Assembly: GCA_037577475.1 (NCBI GenBank)
Contig: CM075189.1
Coordinates: forward strand, 36,110,210-36,174,209
DNA: 64,000 nucleotides
Direction: 5' to 3'
DNA from: Chaunax sp. Z400
Lineage: Eukaryota > Chordata > Actinopteri > Lophiiformes > Chaunacidae
This document shows, in pieces, positions 26,466 through 37,100 of the stretch (its first letter is position 1; each line of letters starts with the position of its first letter). The translations under genes were made by a program, and so were the position numbers. A model generated the notes under the pieces. It did not search any database and had not been told where the DNA came from. It worked only from the letters and a program-made list of their open reading frames with translations.

Positions 26466-26743
26466 GAGTGGAACAGTCCTTTACAAGCCCAGCGTGTGTT
26501 TTGACTTACTTTAGAGCTTTGGTGCGGTCCTTAGCATGGTAGTACTCCTCTCCCATCTGCACCACTGTGTAGGAGAGAAGACAGAATGAGGAAAAATACA
26601 GAGTGTGTGCAGGATCCACTGGAGGCCTGCTATAAGGCTGCTGAAGGTATTCAAGAACACTCACTGAGGTGACTCTTCATTCGAGGGCACTTGTACTTCT
26701 TAAACTGGGCCACAGCATTGCTGAGAAGAGCTATTATCAGCTC

Positions 26744-29165
26744 CTGTAAGGGCAGACAGTGAGAAGCATGTCTTAATAAAGCAGCACAACACAAGCTGAC
26801 AGTCGCTGGAGGGGTTAACCCTCACCCACACATTGTGGGATGATTTTCACTGAAAGGCTGTGATGACAAAGATCAATATTAAACTGTGGGTGGTTTTATC
26901 GAAATAGAAAAGTAACAGAGGTTAAGTGTTACGGATCATTTCAGACTGTCGTGCTAAAAAGATCTGTTAAAAGATGATAAGAAAGTGTTGGACATTTGAC
27001 TGTGCCCTACTGTCTCTGAACTCGATGACAACACATCTGCTGCTGGTCCCAGTCCAACCAGTCTGTAATAATACTGTCTTTACAGTTGAGCCATTCAAAT
27101 GTTGGACAAAAAGTAAACAAGGTACCATCATTGTCACATTTTACACAAATACAAGATTGCAAACTTCATCCATTTTCATTATGTAGAGCATGAAGTAAAG
27201 TTTTTGTGAACGCATTACAAGATTGCAGAGTTGGAGAAGCTGCACCAGAGCAGCTTCTAGTGATAACAGTGAAGTTCCACTCTGAATAACTTTGTTCGCT
27301 CAGGACGGCTTTTTCTGTCAAAGATGCAAACTCCTGGAACTTGCTGCCTGATCACTTAAAATCTGCTGCAGCTTCAGTGTTTCAAGAGAACTTCCAAATC
27401 CTGGTCAATCCAGCAACAAACATGTCATCATGTCTAGTTTTCTCCTGTCATTTCTGTCGTTTTACCTTGATGCTCTCACTTTGTTTTTATCTCAATGTGT
27501 TATTCTCTTTGTTGTTTAAAAGCCCTTCTCTGGACGTGTTTTCTTATTAGCATTCCCTATAAAAACTATGAAACTGGGCAAAGGTTTTAAAACTCAGTTT
27601 CATTCTGTTTGTCTATGTATGATGAATGATGTAGCTGTCCCTATGAAATAAACCATTATCAAATGAATACGTCTGATAAACACTGCCTTACATGTAACAG
27701 TGTACTATAATAAGGCCATAACCACACACACGATGACTTAATATCACTTCAATATCATAACAGTAGAAACACATCATTTTAAAAACCCAATATTTTCCTT
27801 CCACTAGCCCTAATCTACTGAAACAAACAAACATGTAATACATAGAAATGACTTTTTCAAGTACCCACAACCAAAACTTGTTAAATCATGAATAACCATC
27901 ATTTAGTCATAACATAGAAAAAACAGTCATTGGTTCATTTCAAAGTAAACGATGATGTTGGTGAGATTTTTTTCTGCATGAATGAAAAGACCTGGTCAAG
28001 GCGATAATTTACCGAGTCTAATTAATGTCCTACTGAAACAACTGATGATGTCACGACTTCCACTAAGCTTACGTGACCAGGCAGTTAGGATGATGATGAT
28101 GATGCTGATGGCCGGATCTCTGCAGACACGTTCAGCACATATGTTACAGATGTTATGGCTCATTGCATTCAGTGACCAGTCCAGATTTAACTTGCACAGA
28201 GCTGATGGTCGTAGGCGTGTGTATCGTCGCCGTGGGGAACGCTCTCCTGCAGCATACATCCAGGAAGTGGACCATTTGGTGGTGATGTCATGATGTGGGG
28301 AGCCATTGCTAATGGATGGCGGGCAGACCTTGTCCACATCCACGGTACACTGACAGCTATCTGTTACCGAGATACGGTCCCAGGTCCACATGTCATTCCC
28401 AGGATACAGCAATCAGGCATCACCTTCATGCATGACAATGTCAGACCACATGTGGCTCATGTCTGTCAGGAGTAGCATGGACCAGAACAATGTCACTGTC
28501 CTTCCTTGGGCAACATATTCACCAGATCTCAACCCAACAGAGCATCTGTGCGACGTTCAGGATCACCGGGTAAAGTAGTGATAAATGCTGGAGGTAGACA
28601 CGCACGGTAGTGACTATTGTTGTTCTCTGTCTCACCATCCACACTTTCTGACTTGTAAACACTAAGACAAAAACCACTAATCTGCACAAAAACGATTTTT
28701 CTGTATGGCTAAAGGGTGAATAAAGATGTTTGAACCATAATCTACCTTTGATATTTAAGATTGACAGGATGGCATGACATCAAAAAAAACATATGCGTTT
28801 CTACTGTTGCTCAGTATATTTAGTTTTGGACCAGGTGTTTCCTCAGGTTACAGATATTACAGTGAGTTTTGTGAAGTGTAGCCACACAGGGATGATGGAG
28901 TCTTACTCTCTCAGTCAGATGCTCTCTCACTGACATAAATCGGTTCTCAGTAGTACTGACGTGATTTTGCCGCTACTCTTAAAAGTACTGGGTTTGGTAC
29001 CCAACCTTTCATCACATAATGGGAGTTCCTAATACTCTGTCTTGGTCTTGCAGCCTGTGTGTGTTGCTCATGTTGTGTATCACAACTCAGTTTTACGTCA
29101 CTCTGATCCTGTTTCAGTCGACAAAGGTACCGACCTCTGATGCACACACCCTGTATGGAGCTCAC
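26744..29165. other. Stretch between the TRAPPC11 and spdl1 remnants
   Basis: Apart from the dead Tc1 element, this holds no recognisable gene. The 5' exons of TRAPPC11 expected upstream of 26743 were not seen, nor were spdl1 exons after 29166. Confidence 0.55.
27978..28818 (+). mobile_element. Tc1/mariner transposon, dead copy
   Basis: Broken frames on the plus strand carry the DD34E transposase catalytic region: FSDQSRF (first Asp), DGRRRVYRRRGER, MMWGAIANGW, MHDNVRPHVA (second Asp) and PDLNPTEHL (Glu). Frame breaks occur near 28290 and 28470. The 3' end reads ACTGTTGCTCAGTAT, resembling a terminal repeat; no matching left end was found. The DNA-binding domain is mostly missing. Confidence 0.8.
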
Positions 29166-30566
29166 TGCCTCAGCTGGAAGAGATGTGTGTGCTTCATGGT
29201 CTGCAGTCTTCGTATTTCCATGGCAACAACCTCCTTGCCCTCCTCCAATGTCTGCTCAGAGGAGGGTATGTTGTCAACAGGAAGCTTTTCTTTCTTCCTC
29301 CTCTGGATCAGATTCTTTTTTGCCTCTAAACATGAAAATAACAGAAGGAGGCGATGTTAGAGTCTGAGTCATACATGGACGTTTAAAATGTAGCTGCATC
29401 CTTTTCAGTACGACCAACAGTTCCTTAAACTTTAATCCGAAACACCAGAGAAACGTGACCGATGTAAAAACATGGCTTTGGTGTTGTTGTGCTTGCCTTT
29501 GGGTTGATATTTGAGCTGGAGCTCTTCTACCCGTAGCTGCAGTTTGAACTTGTCACTTTGAGCCTGAAGCACAGAAAACACACGAACAATACAAAGTGTG
29601 TCAGAAACTTGCTCCCTGTAGGTTTGACAGAACAGACTATAAAGTTAACATGGTCACTGCTCATGCAGACAGCTCAGTGTTTTGCTGCTGATTCCGTTTG
29701 GATCAGCTCAAACACACTCAGACCTACAGTTAACTAAACAACAGTCCTTTCCTGCTTTATAAATCTGTGCTATCTCTTTGCACTTTGCTACTTCAGAATA
29801 CAAACATGCATGTTTTCAGAACCCTTTATTGTGTGGAAGCATTGGTACTGTTGTGTTTCTGTGTGACCAGGAGATGCAGGGTTTACAGACCTGTTTGAGC
29901 TGCCGCTCAGATGAGTAGAGCTTCCTCTCCAGCTCCAAAGCTCTCTGACAAAGATTTCATCCTTTGCAGGGAAAGTTCATCTCCGAGACGCTCTGCATCC
30001 TTACTGAGGACAGACAGAGCTTCACTCAACATGGACCACATGCACAAAGAAACCATCACAACACTGCATGCAAAACGTGAACTGATGAAATATCTTAAAT
30101 CACAGCAATGTTTACTTCTTTCTTGTCTGACTAGATTTGTCTTCATCAGGTAGTTTTATGTTATTTCATATCATTTTCATCTCTTTACATATTCAGAACA
30201 CAAATGTGTGAATCCTATGATCCATGACAACCTTTAATAAAAGTCAGGCTGTGCATTGTTTATTAGAAGACATTGTTTACATTTTCATTATTGGCTTAAA
30301 TTAATTTCTGTCTTATCAAACCAAGCTCATTTTTAGGTCGGGATCGATTTGCATCAGAGTGGCTATCTGGACCTGCACAACACAAACACATCCTCGCTGC
30401 TGTTCAAGTCCCAAACAACGGACCGCGTTTCTATGTGCATGTCTTATTCCAGTACCTTCATGTGCTGCAGCTGCTGTTTGCTGAAGACCTGTTGTTTCTG
30501 CAGTGACTGATACTGAACCTTCATACTGATGAGCTGTCTCTCCATCACAGCGCGCTTATCCTCCAG
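29166..30566 (-). pseudogene. spdl1: spdl1 (Spindly) middle and 3' exons, partial
   Basis: Spindly is the coiled-coil kinetochore adaptor that recruits dynein/dynactin with the RZZ complex. Exons: 30456-30566 (reads MERQLISMKVQYQSLQKQQ, the most diagnostic block), about 30331-30372 (VQIATLMQ, then homology stops and no donor is visible), 29891-30003 (GDELSLQRMKS, then RALELERKLYSSERQLKQ), 29497-29563 (KFKLQLRVEELQLKYQPK, ending in a possible GC donor) and 29166-29325 (IQRRKKEKLPVDNIPS, ending at GTGAGC). In the 29891-30003 exon the text between SLSE and RALE is short by 8 nt against the family pattern (ESQRALE), apparently a slip between two GAGAGC words, so the frame breaks. The first half of the gene, the exon linking 30.33 to 30.00 kb and the tail after 29166 were not found. 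Upstream DNA to 32.7 kb carries only repeats. I infer a truncated pseudogene copy. Confidence 0.72.
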
Positions 30567-30703
30567 CTGCCAAACAAAAAGGAAATATATGCACACTGAC
30601 TTTTACAGTTCATTCCCTTGAGCTTGTTGCTGTGTAACATTGGAGTTATTGTCAATTGAAAGACTTTGAGAGACTGGCTCCAACAGATTAACATACATGT
30701 ATT

Positions 30704-30815
30704 TACCTCCACCAGGGAAATTATGTTTTCACTGATGTTTGTTTGTCTGGCTGTTAGCAGCATTACACAGAAATTACCCGATGGACTTTCATAAAACCTG
30801 GTGGGAAGGTTGGAC
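30704..30815 (+). repeat. CCTCCACCAGGGAAATTATG-type dispersed repeat
   Basis: This is a short relative of the repeat at 32871: CCTCCACCAGGGAAATTATG, then TTTGTTTGTCTGGCTGTTAG, CAGCATTACACAG and ACCTGGTGGGAAGGTTGG. Confidence 0.45.
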
Positions 30816-30889
30816 ATGTGGGAGAAAATAAAAAAAATGTTCCACTTACTTTTAACTAGCTTTTTTCACCAATTCCTGAGGTATATGAC

Positions 30890-31115
30890 CTACTGAGAGC
30901 CCTTCTAGTTTCATTATGTGTTTTCTTGATGCTTCCAAGACATTTGACAGAATTAATCATGAAAAAATGGTAATAAATTGTTTGTAAGAGACGTTCCAAG
31001 TATACACTTAGGATATTGGTCCTCTGGTAAGTCCATCAGATAATGAGTTATCTGTCCCACTTCACATTTATTTATGGTGTTCCTCAGGGTGGAATTCTGT
31101 CTCATAGTGTCGATA
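30890..31115 (+). mobile_element. LINE reverse-transcriptase fragment
   Basis: The plus strand reads CFLDASKTFDRINHEK, the palm motif of teleost non-LTR reverse transcriptases, and about 150 bases later GVPQGGI-like text in a shifted frame. Several stops and shifts show that it is dead. Confidence 0.6.
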
Positions 31116-32870
31116 GATGACCTACTGAAATAACTAAATGATTGAAACACAGGCTGTCTTGTTGGAAACTGTGTTATCACTTTATTTGCTGGCGATCTGC
31201 TCATTTTAAGTCCATATAAATGTTCAGTGAAGATGTAATGTTTTAAAGTTTGTGTCATGAGAGGTTGTGTCATACAAGGGAGACACATTCCCTCCTGGTG
31301 TCAGCAACAAGGACTACAACCCATCACGTCCATTAAAAGACTACAAACCCCACAGTCATCCAGGCAGGCAGGACAATGGTTGCTGCCCAGCTGAACCATA
31401 TGAGCTAATTGCTCTAGCCAGAGAGCTGGAAAGTGAAGTGACAGTGTGTGTGAGGCAGAGATGATGACTGAGGTGTACAGAGAGGAACAGGCGTCTGTTA
31501 TGTTAAAAAGAATAAGATAGAAAACTAGAGTTTGGATTTAAATGGCTGTTCTGTTTTTACTGCCTTTTGACTGCAAAAATGAAGTTGATGTGTTACGAGA
31601 GGACAGAATACATGTAATTTAAGCTGGAAAACAACACCTCGCTGTCTTTTTACTGCACCCAAACTTTAAAAGCTTCAAGAGAAAAGCTCCCAACATCACA
31701 AGTCTTAATCACATGAAGGTTAGCTACTTTCTCCAACTTCCTCCTTCACTCTGACTCTGTCCAGAGACTGGTAACACAGAGCCGGGTTGGTGGTTAGCAA
31801 GGTAACTCCAAGTTACCCGTGGTGTTCAGTGTTCAGATGCCGGTTCATTTCTAACGGGGTACATCACCATGGTAACTTATGCTGCACACCTAACCTGAGA
31901 AATCAACACATACAAAAGCATCGCCTTATCAACTGACTGAAAAATGACATCATCATTCACAGAAGATCCCAGAGCTCCATGTTCAGACTGTGAGGTGTAC
32001 TCCTATGTGGAGGCCCCGCCCTGTCGTCTTCTTCTTTTTGTTTACTTCTGTCAAAACCATTTCACTGTGTCTTTGTATCGTGTATTTGCTTTACTTATAA
32101 GACATGAAAGTTAGTAGATTCTAGATCATGGCGATCATTCCACAATCAATTCATTTTGAGTATACTGTACTTACAGTATACTGGGTTTTGGCTTAGTAGT
32201 AAGAACACTTATAGACTCAAACTGGTCACTTTGAGTATGGAAGTATGTGATTTGGGACACAGCTTATGTTTAGTCTCAATATACCCCATTAAATATGACA
32301 TCATTTAGGATTTTCATTGTCTCTGAGTTGAATACAGCTACAGGTATAAACCTGATGGGTTCTGTTAGCATCAGTTTGTCTCACTCATCATCATCATCAT
32401 CTTCAGGAGCGTTTTGAGACTTCCAGCTTCAGAAATGGTTCAATCAAAAATTCAAAAGCTTCCATGTGTCCAGTTGGAGCTCCAGGACCTTTACATCAGG
32501 ACAGTAGAAGGATCAGAATGAATGGCTGAGTGTTCACTGCTGGTGTGTCTACAACCCCACAATGTGCTTTACCTCTAAAGATGAAGACACAGTTTTAAGC
32601 AAACAAAAACATTCAGCTTTAATTAGAACAAAAAACATTCAAAACATTGAACAACAAAATGAACCTTAACGTAACTTAAACTGAACCAAATACTAAAAGT
32701 GCTCAAAGATAGAAGAGCAGGTCGTCCAGCTTGACGTTGGGCTCCCTGTGGATGCTCTGACCCACGAGGAAAGCCAACTTGTGGGCGTACTGGCAGGGAG
32801 CGGGCACTCTGACGACCCCCTAAAGCATCAGAGAAAATAGAGTCAACTCACAAATCACACCGACCTTTAT

Positions 32871-33045
32871 TACCTCTGCCAACGAGGTCATTTTCACCCG
32901 TGTGTTTGTTTGTTGTTCTGTCAGCAGGATTATCTGAACGTTACGAACCAAATGTCATTAGAGTTTATGGAGGGGCTGGGCTGGAGCCAGGCACAAATCC
33001 ATTAAACAATGGTGTCGATCCAGATCTAGATCCTGATCCAGAACC
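32871..33045 (+). repeat. CCTCTGCCAACGAGG-type dispersed repeat
   Basis: It starts CCTCTGCCAACGAGGTCATT, continues with GTTTGTTTGTTGTTCTGTCA and GCAGGATTA, and ends in a run of CCAGATCTAGATCCTGATCC type. Related pieces occur at 30704-30815 and 57358-57440. It lies in the last piwil1 intron of the right copy. Confidence 0.5.
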
Positions 33046-34010
33046 AGGAATCTTCTTTTTCTTTTTCATAAATATGTTGAAAAGTAATCTTCCAATCATA
33101 AAGAGAGAATCCAGCTAAGGGAACCTCTGACCGACTAGAACCTGATCCAGATGTGAATATGATGAACTGTCATCAGAACCGATACATCATACATCATCAT
33201 CGTGTAGTTGAGATCATATGGATTCAGAACAATCATTTCACACTTAGTTTCCATGCGTAGCTAATGAAGCATGAAAATGTCACAACAATTGTGACGTTAT
33301 TGATACCAGAATTGTGTTTTCAGTTTTCACTAGAATACGGCTCTCTCGTTGGGGGTATGTGCTCTGCTCTTTATACTGAACATGGCGTTGGCCTACCTGC
33401 CAGTTGAAGTACATGTGGCACAGCTTGTAGGTGAGCCGCTGCATGTGGTCAGGCTTCAGTCCGCTGGTGTCGAACACGACCTTGTAGTGGGTCGGGGAGA
33501 CGCATCCATTGCGGACAGCCTGGCTCACGATGTAGAAGTCATACCTGCAAACCAGGGCTGCAGCGGTTAACCACCACTACCAGATTTTACTTGCCATTAT
33601 AAGGCGTATTAGCCTAAGCAGCTAATGACTTTCCACAGATCTGATGGTTCCAGAAGGTCTGGTTCGTCCCCATTTACAACTATTTCTACACAGATCTGAT
33701 TATAAGGGTTCAGATTAAGACTTTCCATGTTCTTTTAATTGAAACAAGAACCTCTGAACACCTGCCTCCCTCCCTCAGGACAATGCTAACTACAAGAAGC
33801 TAAAAACTTACCACTCTGGATGGGTGACCTCTGAGTCAATGACGGTGCTGGGGGGGGGGTTGGTCACCTTGCCGTGCAAGCGGGCGAAGAACCTGGTGGC
33901 GATGCGCTTCTTCACCACCACCACACTCAGCTTGGGCCTAAATGAGCAGATAGAGAACCTCCATCAGGTGGGTGAGCTTCCAAACTATGACCATTAACAT
34001 CAGCTGGTGG

Positions 34011-34155
34011 GTTACCAACATGTCATCCTCAGATCAGAGGTTCATAGAGCTGAGTCTGTTACCAACATGTCATCCTCAGATCAGAGGTTCATAGAGCTGA
34101 GTCTGTTACCAACATGTCATCCTCAGATCAGAGGTTCATAGAGCTGAGTCTGTTA
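34011..34155. repeat. 47-bp tandem repeat, three copies
   Basis: GTTACCAACATGTCATCCTC begins at 34011, 34058 and 34105 with an exact 47-base period, and a fourth partial start is at 34152. The three copies are essentially identical. It lies in the piwil1 intron between exons 34604-34757 and 33812-33937. Confidence 0.9.
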
Positions 34156-37100
34156 CTCGGCTGAAAAGAGTGTCTTGTACTTCTTGCGTTTATAAACTGT
34201 GTCTATCTTCACTCCTGATGAAAGGAAATCTCAGCCATGTCCACATCCTAAAGACCACTGCAGATAAAACTCAATCAGCTTTCTTCTGCCACGGTTAGTA
34301 AAATCACCATCTTCACTCAGCCGAGGGCTTTTGACTAAAGAGCACAGTCAAGAAGCTGAATGTGTGTTTCAGTGTTGGCTCATCAACATGGTGTAGTGTG
34401 TCTGTTTACAGAAATCACACAGCTTTCAGTGTCAGTTCATTTTAAAAGGAAATGAAAGCATTCTTTCATTTGTGAACATCCATGTACATTATTTTAGTTT
34501 TTACTGTCTGCCCTGACACTATAAGATTATTTACATTGAACAGGTAGATAATGGTGTCCTAGTGTCGAATACATGTGATGTCACCTTTCAAACAGTCACT
34601 CACATGTAGTCCTGTCCCATTTTCTTGATGCAGTCCTTGATCTGTGCCACCTCATAGTTGACCACGCTGGACAGCTGGCCGTCTCCAACTCCGTCTCGGT
34701 ACACAATGATGCGCGAAGGCAGGCACTTGTTGAACTTCAGGTAGTCTCCCAGGGCCCCTGGAAAACAAACACAAAGATGGAAAACTTTACTTACCAATGC
34801 TGAGATTCATGTGTATTTTAAAAGATCCCCTCCACACATGTAGAACAATTCTCTGATGTGTGTTTGATGTGGTTTTTGCATCAAGTATAACTACATTAAA
34901 GAACTTAATATGCCGTACTCCTTTTCCCTTTTTAAAAATTCCAGAACAAATGAATATGATTTTCATCACAGCAGTTTATCTGTTTGACACAAGCTGCCTC
35001 CTACGTCACTGTGGGGTCCCTTCTCAGTCAATGAACAACGGAGGCTTTAAGTTTCCACATCACGTTTGTTTACCGAGTACTGGACCAGGATTGGCTCCTA
35101 ACTATTGCAGAGCGCAGAGAAAATGGACACTTGGACCAATGGGCGTGAATACAGGTTCTCCTACAGCGACTCTGCACGTCGTCCTGACCCTTCAGGAACA
35201 AGAAGAAAACATTTGACTGGTGGGGACTTTGTAGAGACAGAGAGGGGTTTGTGGCACAACTTCACCTCCTTCACACGGAGAAGGGAAAAAGGTCCAAAGG
35301 GCAAAAACTCCAGCAACACTTGAAGTATTAGGAACAACTTTATTATGATAGACCGACGCGTTTGGGCTTGTGGCCTTCATCGGGGTCATCATAAAACACA
35401 TTGCAAACAGCATTTAAAAAGGGAATGTATGAAGCAGAAAAAAATGTAACCAGAAAACTTACCAGTTAAGGCCTGACTCAGTCCATCCATGATTTCTTGA
35501 CCTTTGTGCTGCAGCACACACTTTGAGTACCACCTGGACACAGAAATGAGAACACAGCTTAGCTGAGATAGGGAGGCCACCATAACAAATACCTGTGCAC
35601 ATGGTGAGCACAAGCTAATTCACAACGGACCAAATTATAGCACGTCAACACCGAGGCCTTCATGAGACAGATTCATGTCATGGTTCACAAGTGGACAGCA
35701 GTAAGTCCAGGTGTGCAGCAACCATGACACATAAAGGACACATGTGACATTCTTTGCATATGGAGCAGGGAGGTGAGATCCGCTGGCTACTTGTGATGGT
35801 TCACCAGGACAGATACAAACACCAGGTGTGAACAGGCTGTCTGCTGGAGAAACTAACCTGCTCATGGTCGGGTTGAGGCTGGCCACCAGCGCTCCGATGG
35901 ACCTTTTTCCAGCTGTAATGTCATGGTAGCAGTCGATGCCCACAATCATCAGATGTTTGAGCTGCACAAACAGGTGGGACACGTTAAAATACAACACGTT
36001 CTAGTTCTGTGACAAACACCAAATCAGTTTTCATTTTTGTAAACCTTTGGGTCTTTACCCCGACCTTCTGAACGGACTCAAAACTTTCATGGACACCGTC
36101 TGCCTCTCCTGTTCTTCAGCTTTCTACACTGGCTGCACTGGTGCACCAGCACATCATTTATGTGCACCAAATGTCATTAGCGTTTGTCAGTTCCCATACC
36201 CACAGTGTTTGACAAACCCAAATCATTCTTCTTTGGGTTTTCTGAAAAAACTAATGATTAAATTCTTTCTTGGATACTGGCCGTGTGTGTAGTACTACAG
36301 TATTTATGGATTTATTTTGATTTCTCTTTAAATGTTCTGTGCTCCCCAGAAAGGGAGGGAGGGAGAGGCATGCTGACTATGGACCATTCATTCTCCATGT
36401 GCTTCAAGACACCTCAATCCACCTAAGAACTCGTTTTCCCATAACACACCTCAACTTTTAAAGAATATAATCAACTAATCAATTGGTGTGTGCATGACTT
36501 ACGGGGATTTCCACACTCCAGAGCTCTCCTCCCATCTTACAAGCCATCTGCAGTACAATCTTGGTAGCCACAGTCATGAGAGCCCCGGCTCGATTCAGAG
36601 TACGGGACAGCACACACTGGCTGGGAATGGGGCAGTCCACACAGAGGTACTTCTTGACGCTGTCGTACTTGTCCTTCCTGTTGCTGGAGAGGACCACCAC
36701 CACCTGACAAACACAAATGACTGGTCTCATACGTGGCGACAATGCACCGATGAAACAGTAACAAAACTCAAACTTGTGGAGATGAACTGCGTTTCTGTGT
36801 TTGTGTTCCATGTATTCAGACACTAACCATCTGTGTTTGGGGTCCAACATTGTGCTGCAGGGCTCTGAGGAGAGACCCCTGATGATCCTCATACTCGACC
36901 TGAATCAAAAGGACAGACTGGTTTATTTTTTAGCTAGCTGTACAAAATAAAGTGGCAACTGAATTAATTAAATGTTTTCTGAACGATGGTCCACAAATCA
37001 CACAAATGTGTTGATGCAGACGAGGGGTCAACATTCAGGGAACCATTGTGACTAATTTCACTTCTCTTATCACAGGCGGTGCAGAAACCCGGTTTTTGAC

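Larger units (their letters stand above)
17321..26743 (-). pseudogene. trappc11: TRAPPC11 C-terminal half, partial and damaged
   Basis: TRAPPC11 is a subunit of the TRAPPIII tethering complex, acting in ER-to-Golgi traffic, autophagy and glycosylation. Exons recognised: 26665-26743 ([20 protein letters not shown]), about 26510-26560 (VQMGEEYYHAKD), about 25675-25830 (LLDYVMCDYRTERWWSLLT), about 24700-24790 (STLKEEQKSRIEKNL), about 24295-24440, about 23890-24000 (SFHVDQPIQLQVFLRADCPH), about 21210-21412, about 20945-21088, about 20571-20698, about 19191-19311, about 19033-19099, about 17996-18156, about 17788-17895, about 17612-17704 and 17321-17454 (VEPSDAFMFSGLKQ). They correspond to roughly residues 470-1090 of the about 1130-residue human protein, including the gryzun region. 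Damage: TAG in frame at 24338-24340 between ALAGSN and LSIKVQDYIPF; no GT donor after the 24.7-kb exon; no AG acceptor before AKFQSPS near 24.0 kb. The exon expected between 23.88 and 21.42 kb and the final exon were not found, and 5' exons are absent. Exons from 21.4 to 17.3 kb are in frame. Confidence 0.8.
30567..32702. other. Stretch between the spdl1 remnant and the piwil1 3' end
   Basis: No coding exon was recognised. It holds the dispersed repeat at 30704 and the reverse-transcriptase fragment at 30890-31115. The piwil1 3' UTR must lie left of 32703, but no clear polyadenylation signal was identified. Confidence 0.5.
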
